From NCBI GenBank assembly GCA_030037055.1, contig JASHRZ010000310.1, forward strand, positions 1-7,996: 7,996 nucleotides of DNA, written 5' to 3'. The notes under the pieces are model-generated. The model saw only the letters and a list, made by a program, of their open reading frames with translations, ran no database searches and was not told the DNA's origin. This document shows positions 6,306-7,996 of this stretch, piece after piece; position 1 is the first letter of the stretch; every line of letters starts with the position of its first letter. The DNA comes from Alphaproteobacteria bacterium. Its GTDB lineage: Bacteria > Pseudomonadota > Alphaproteobacteria > ATCC43930 > CGMCC-115725. Position numbers and translations under genes: made by a program.

Positions 6306-7517
6306 ATGGACGATGCTGACGTTGCGGAGATCGCCGGGTGGCTGATCGACAGCGGCCTCGCCGGAAAGTCGGAGACGGTGCTGCTGAGCGGATTCTGCCG
6401 CCGCGCGCGTGCCGCCGGTCTGCCCGTCGAGCGAGCGCTGGTGCTCGTCGACACGCTGCATCCGATCCATGAAGGGCGGGCCTTCCGCTGGCGCTCGGAT
6501 GCGCCGGACGAGGTCAAGATCATCGAATACGGGCCGACCAAGGAGGGCGAAGCCGCCGAGAATTGGCGTCGCAGCTCGTTCTATCGCCTGATCGAATCAG
6601 GCGAGCGCCTGTACCGCCAGCGCCTTGATGCGCCCGACCTGCCGCCGCTTACCACCTTCGATGAGCTGCGCGCGGACGACATGGTCGATTATGTCGCGCT
6701 GATCCATCGCTTCGCCGCCGACGGCGTCATCGGCGAGATGGACTGCGTCTATACCTCCTGGGCGACGGACGCACCCGCAGGCTTCGCCGAGGAGGATATC
6801 GCCGCGCTCCGCCGCTTGAGCGCCGCGCTCGGCCTCGCGGTCAAATCGGCGTCGCTCGCGCGCATCGCCCAGACCCTGGTCGAGACCTATCTCGGCCGCG
6901 ATGCCGGCAGGCGCGTGCTTAGCGGTAGCATCGGCCGCGGCGCCGCCGAGAAGATCCGCGCGGTGATCTGGTACAGCGACCTCAGAGGCTATACCCAGAT
7001 CTCCGACACCGCGCCGCCTGAGCAGATCATTCCCTTGCTCAACGACTATGCCGATGCCGTCATTTCGGCGATTTCAGGCGAAGGCGGCGATGTGCTGAAG
7101 CTGATCGGCGACGGCGTCCTCGCGATCTTCGCCGAGGACGAGCCCCAGCACGCCTGCGCCCGGGCGCTGGCCGCGGCCGAGACGGCGCAGCGCCACGTCG
7201 CCGCGCTCAATACGCGCCGCGCCGGCGCGGGCCTGCCGACGACCGAGTTCTATCTCGGCCTTCATGCCGGCGCGATGTTCTACGGGAACATCGGCAGCGT
7301 CTCACGGCTGGATTTCACCGTCGTCGGTCCGGCGGTGAACATGGCGAGCCGCATCGCCGCGATGTGCCGGTCCGCCGAGCAACCCTTGCTGCTGTCGGCG
7401 GCCTTCGTCGAGGCGGCAGGCGCCGCGGCCCGCCCAGGCTTCGTCTCCGTCGGCCGCTATGCGCTGCGCGGCGTCGGCCGCGCGCAGGAGCTGTTCACGC
7501 TCGACCGTCGGGGCTGA
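6306..7517 (+). CDS. Class III adenylate cyclase with GAF-like N-terminal region
   Basis: A 403-residue cytoplasmic enzyme predicted to make cAMP from ATP. The C-terminal catalytic domain (about 215-400) has every key residue: metal-binding Asp225 (WYSDLRGYT) and Asp269 (KLIGDG), adenine-selecting Lys265 and Asp336 (LDFTVVGP), and transition-state Asn345 and Arg349 (NMASR). An active homodimer with adenylate rather than guanylate specificity is expected. The N-terminal half holds a DTLHPIHEGRAFRW motif (49-62), which recurs in cyclases of rhizobia. It then has a segment ending GFAEEDIAALRRLSAALGLA (159-178) that looks like the last helix of a GAF sensor domain. There are no membrane segments. 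The start is uncertain: ATG 6306 begins the family-like part; ATG 6243 or GTG 6234 (AGGAAG 7 bases before it) would add 21 or 24 residues. The gene is flanked on both sides by transposase remnants. Confidence 0.92.
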   Translation: MDDADVAEIAGWLIDSGLAGKSETVLLSGFCRRARAAGLPVERALVLVDTLHPIHEGRAFRWRSDAPDEVKIIEYGPTKEGEAAENWRRSSFYRLIESGERLYRQRLDAPDLPPLTTFDELRADDMVDYVALIHRFAADGVIGEMDCVYTSWATDAPAGFAEEDIAALRRLSAALGLAVKSASLARIAQTLVETYLGRDAGRRVLSGSIGRGAAEKIRAVIWYSDLRGYTQISDTAPPEQIIPLLNDYADAVISAISGEGGDVLKLIGDGVLAIFAEDEPQHACARALAAAETAQRHVAALNTRRAGAGLPTTEFYLGLHAGAMFYGNIGSVSRLDFTVVGPAVNMASRIAAMCRSAEQPLLLSAAFVEAAGAAARPGFVSVGRYALRGVGRAQELFTLDRRG

Positions 7518-7524
7518 CCGTCGG
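7503..7524. repeat. 9-bp direct repeat across the cyclase stop codon
   Basis: GACCGTCGG occurs at 7503-7511 and again at 7516-7524, with GGCT between. The cyclase TGA (7515-7517) overlaps the second copy. It may mark a small slippage duplication at the boundary between the cyclase and the foreign DNA that follows, or be chance. Confidence 0.3.
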
Positions 7525-7540
7525 CGCGCTGGTCCGAGCC

Positions 7541-7669
7541 TCACGCCGCCAGTGTGGCAGGCCGAGACTTCCAATTCCAGGGCAGCAGCGCCGCTAACTC
7601 GGCGAGCTTGTGGTCGGAGATCCGGGCGAGCACGTCAGCGAGCCAAACGAGCGCGGGATGTGACGCTTT
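7541..7669 (-). pseudogene. C-terminal remnant of an IS66-family transposase (TnpC)
   Basis: On the minus strand the frame ending at the TGA at 7541 reads ALVWLADVLARISDHKLAEL then AALLPWNWKSRPATLAA. The pattern WLxDVLARIxDH...LLPWNW is the hallmark C-terminal tail of IS66 TnpC transposases, here with a short extension. An in-frame stop at 7670-7672 limits the fragment to about 42 codons of a protein normally near 500 residues. The rest of the element is not on the upstream side, so this is a relic. Its end lies 24 bases after the convergent cyclase stop. No IS66 terminal repeat was recognised. Confidence 0.72.
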
Positions 7670-7720
7670 TCACACGACCGTGCCGCCTGTCATGGTAGCG
7701 TTCCCTCTGCTGCCATTAGC

Positions 7721-7745
7721 TAACTCATTGCGAGTTAAACTCGCA
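7721..7745. promoter_or_regulatory. Two overlapping palindromes, possible operator or hairpin switch
   Basis: TAACTC-attgc-GAGTTA (7721-7737) and TGCGAGT-taa-ACTCGCA (7729-7745) are both perfect inverted repeats and share the GAGTTA block, so only one can form as a hairpin at a time. The AT-rich core differs from the surrounding GC-rich DNA. The layout resembles overlapping binding sites of a dimeric regulator such as a Fur-type protein, but no consensus match is claimed. A related palindrome lies at 7775-7793. No intact gene is placed to be its obvious target within the window. Confidence 0.4.
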
Positions 7746-7774
7746 TGGCTGCAATTGCCGCGTGGCCAGCCGAA

Positions 7775-7793
7775 GCGAGTCCTTGCGACTCGC
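7775..7793. repeat. Third GCGAGT/ACTCGC palindrome
   Basis: GCGAGTC-cttgc-GACTCGC is a perfect 7-bp inverted repeat with a 5-base loop. It shares its GCGAGT/ACTCGC arms with the palindrome at 7729-7745, about 46 bases away from centre to centre. Repetition of the same hexamers argues against pure chance. Confidence 0.45.
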
Positions 7794-7928
7794 CCGACGG
7801 AAAGGTTGAGGTCTCGCATCCGCAACGGAACCAGGAGGGGCGTTGCAGGGCAGCAACATCGCCGAGGAAAATGGATGGTGCGTCCTTTGAGCCTATGGTC
7901 TTTTCTTTCATAAGCGCGCCTGTCTGTG

Positions 7929-7996
7929 TCAGGGTCGGAAGAAATCCCGGCTCAGTTCATCAAGACGCCGTTTCGCGGACCGGCGTGCTGCGATCG
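7929..7996 (-). CDS. Possible C-terminal end of an unidentified gene, cut by window edge
   Basis: The minus-strand frame from the right edge reads IAARRSAKRRLDELSRDFFR then P and stops at a TGA (7929-7931). The 21 residues form a plausible basic amphipathic C-terminal helix with natural codon use, unlike the other frames here. Too little is present to name a family. It could be a real gene end or a chance open frame. Confidence 0.3.
   Translation of the reverse strand, partial: IAARRSAKRRLDELSRDFFRP

Noticed and set aside
7554..7913. A 119-codon plus-strand frame after the cyclase
   Set aside because: Its first part is antisense to the IS66 tail and the rest crosses the palindrome cluster. 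There is no ribosome site and no protein pattern.
7871..7996. An ATG at 7871 (second in-frame ATG at 7895) opening a plus-strand frame to the window edge
   Set aside because: GAGG lies too close to the ATG, the residues (MDGASFEPMVFSF...) match nothing I recognise, and the opposite strand gives a more natural C-terminal helix.

Overview
The window looks like an accessory stretch of a high-GC alphaproteobacterial chromosome, most likely from a Bradyrhizobium-type or related rhizobial organism. This rests on protein style, GC-rich codon use and the kinds of transposase remnants present. It is an inference from recognised sequence patterns, not a database result.

Left part, minus strand: a compact importer operon runs from 3555 down to 338. 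It encodes a Tat-exported family 1 substrate-binding protein (2182-3555), a MalF-type permease (1243-2154) and a MalG-type permease (338-1246). The two permease genes overlap by 4 bases (GTGA), so they are probably translationally coupled. No ATPase gene is in the window. Downstream of the second permease, at the left edge, is the first 28 codons of an integrase/DDE-type transposase on the same strand (1-85). Upstream of the binding-protein gene are a strong stem-loop (3646-3668) and a 26-bp near-perfect palindrome (3688-3713) that overlaps a plausible -10 box. The palindrome is a good candidate operator for the whole importer.

Middle: a small plus-strand gene with one hydrophobic segment seems to be frameshifted (3914-4112). 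It converges on a complete minus-strand serine hydrolase of the class C beta-lactamase/esterase fold (4120-5403) with a signal peptide.

Right part: 5678-6095 is a gene graveyard. A fragment of a DDE transposase is joined in frame to the C-terminal end of a branched-chain amino-acid (LivK-type) binding protein, which is itself frameshifted. A complete class III adenylate cyclase with a GAF-like N-terminal region follows on the plus strand (about 6306-7517). After it come the last ~42 codons of an IS66-family transposase (7541-7669, minus strand), a cluster of palindromes sharing the GCGAGT/ACTCGC motif (7721-7793), and what may be the last 21 codons of another minus-strand gene at the right edge.

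Functionally the intact genes are an uptake system for an unidentified solute (probably a sugar or polyol), a secreted hydrolase and a cAMP-producing signalling enzyme. Nothing in the sequence ties the three together. Remnants of three different transposases and several frameshifts suggest a region shaped by repeated insertion and decay. I see no convincing wholly new system. The most original signals are the importer operator, the transposase/LivK chimera and the palindrome cluster near the right edge.
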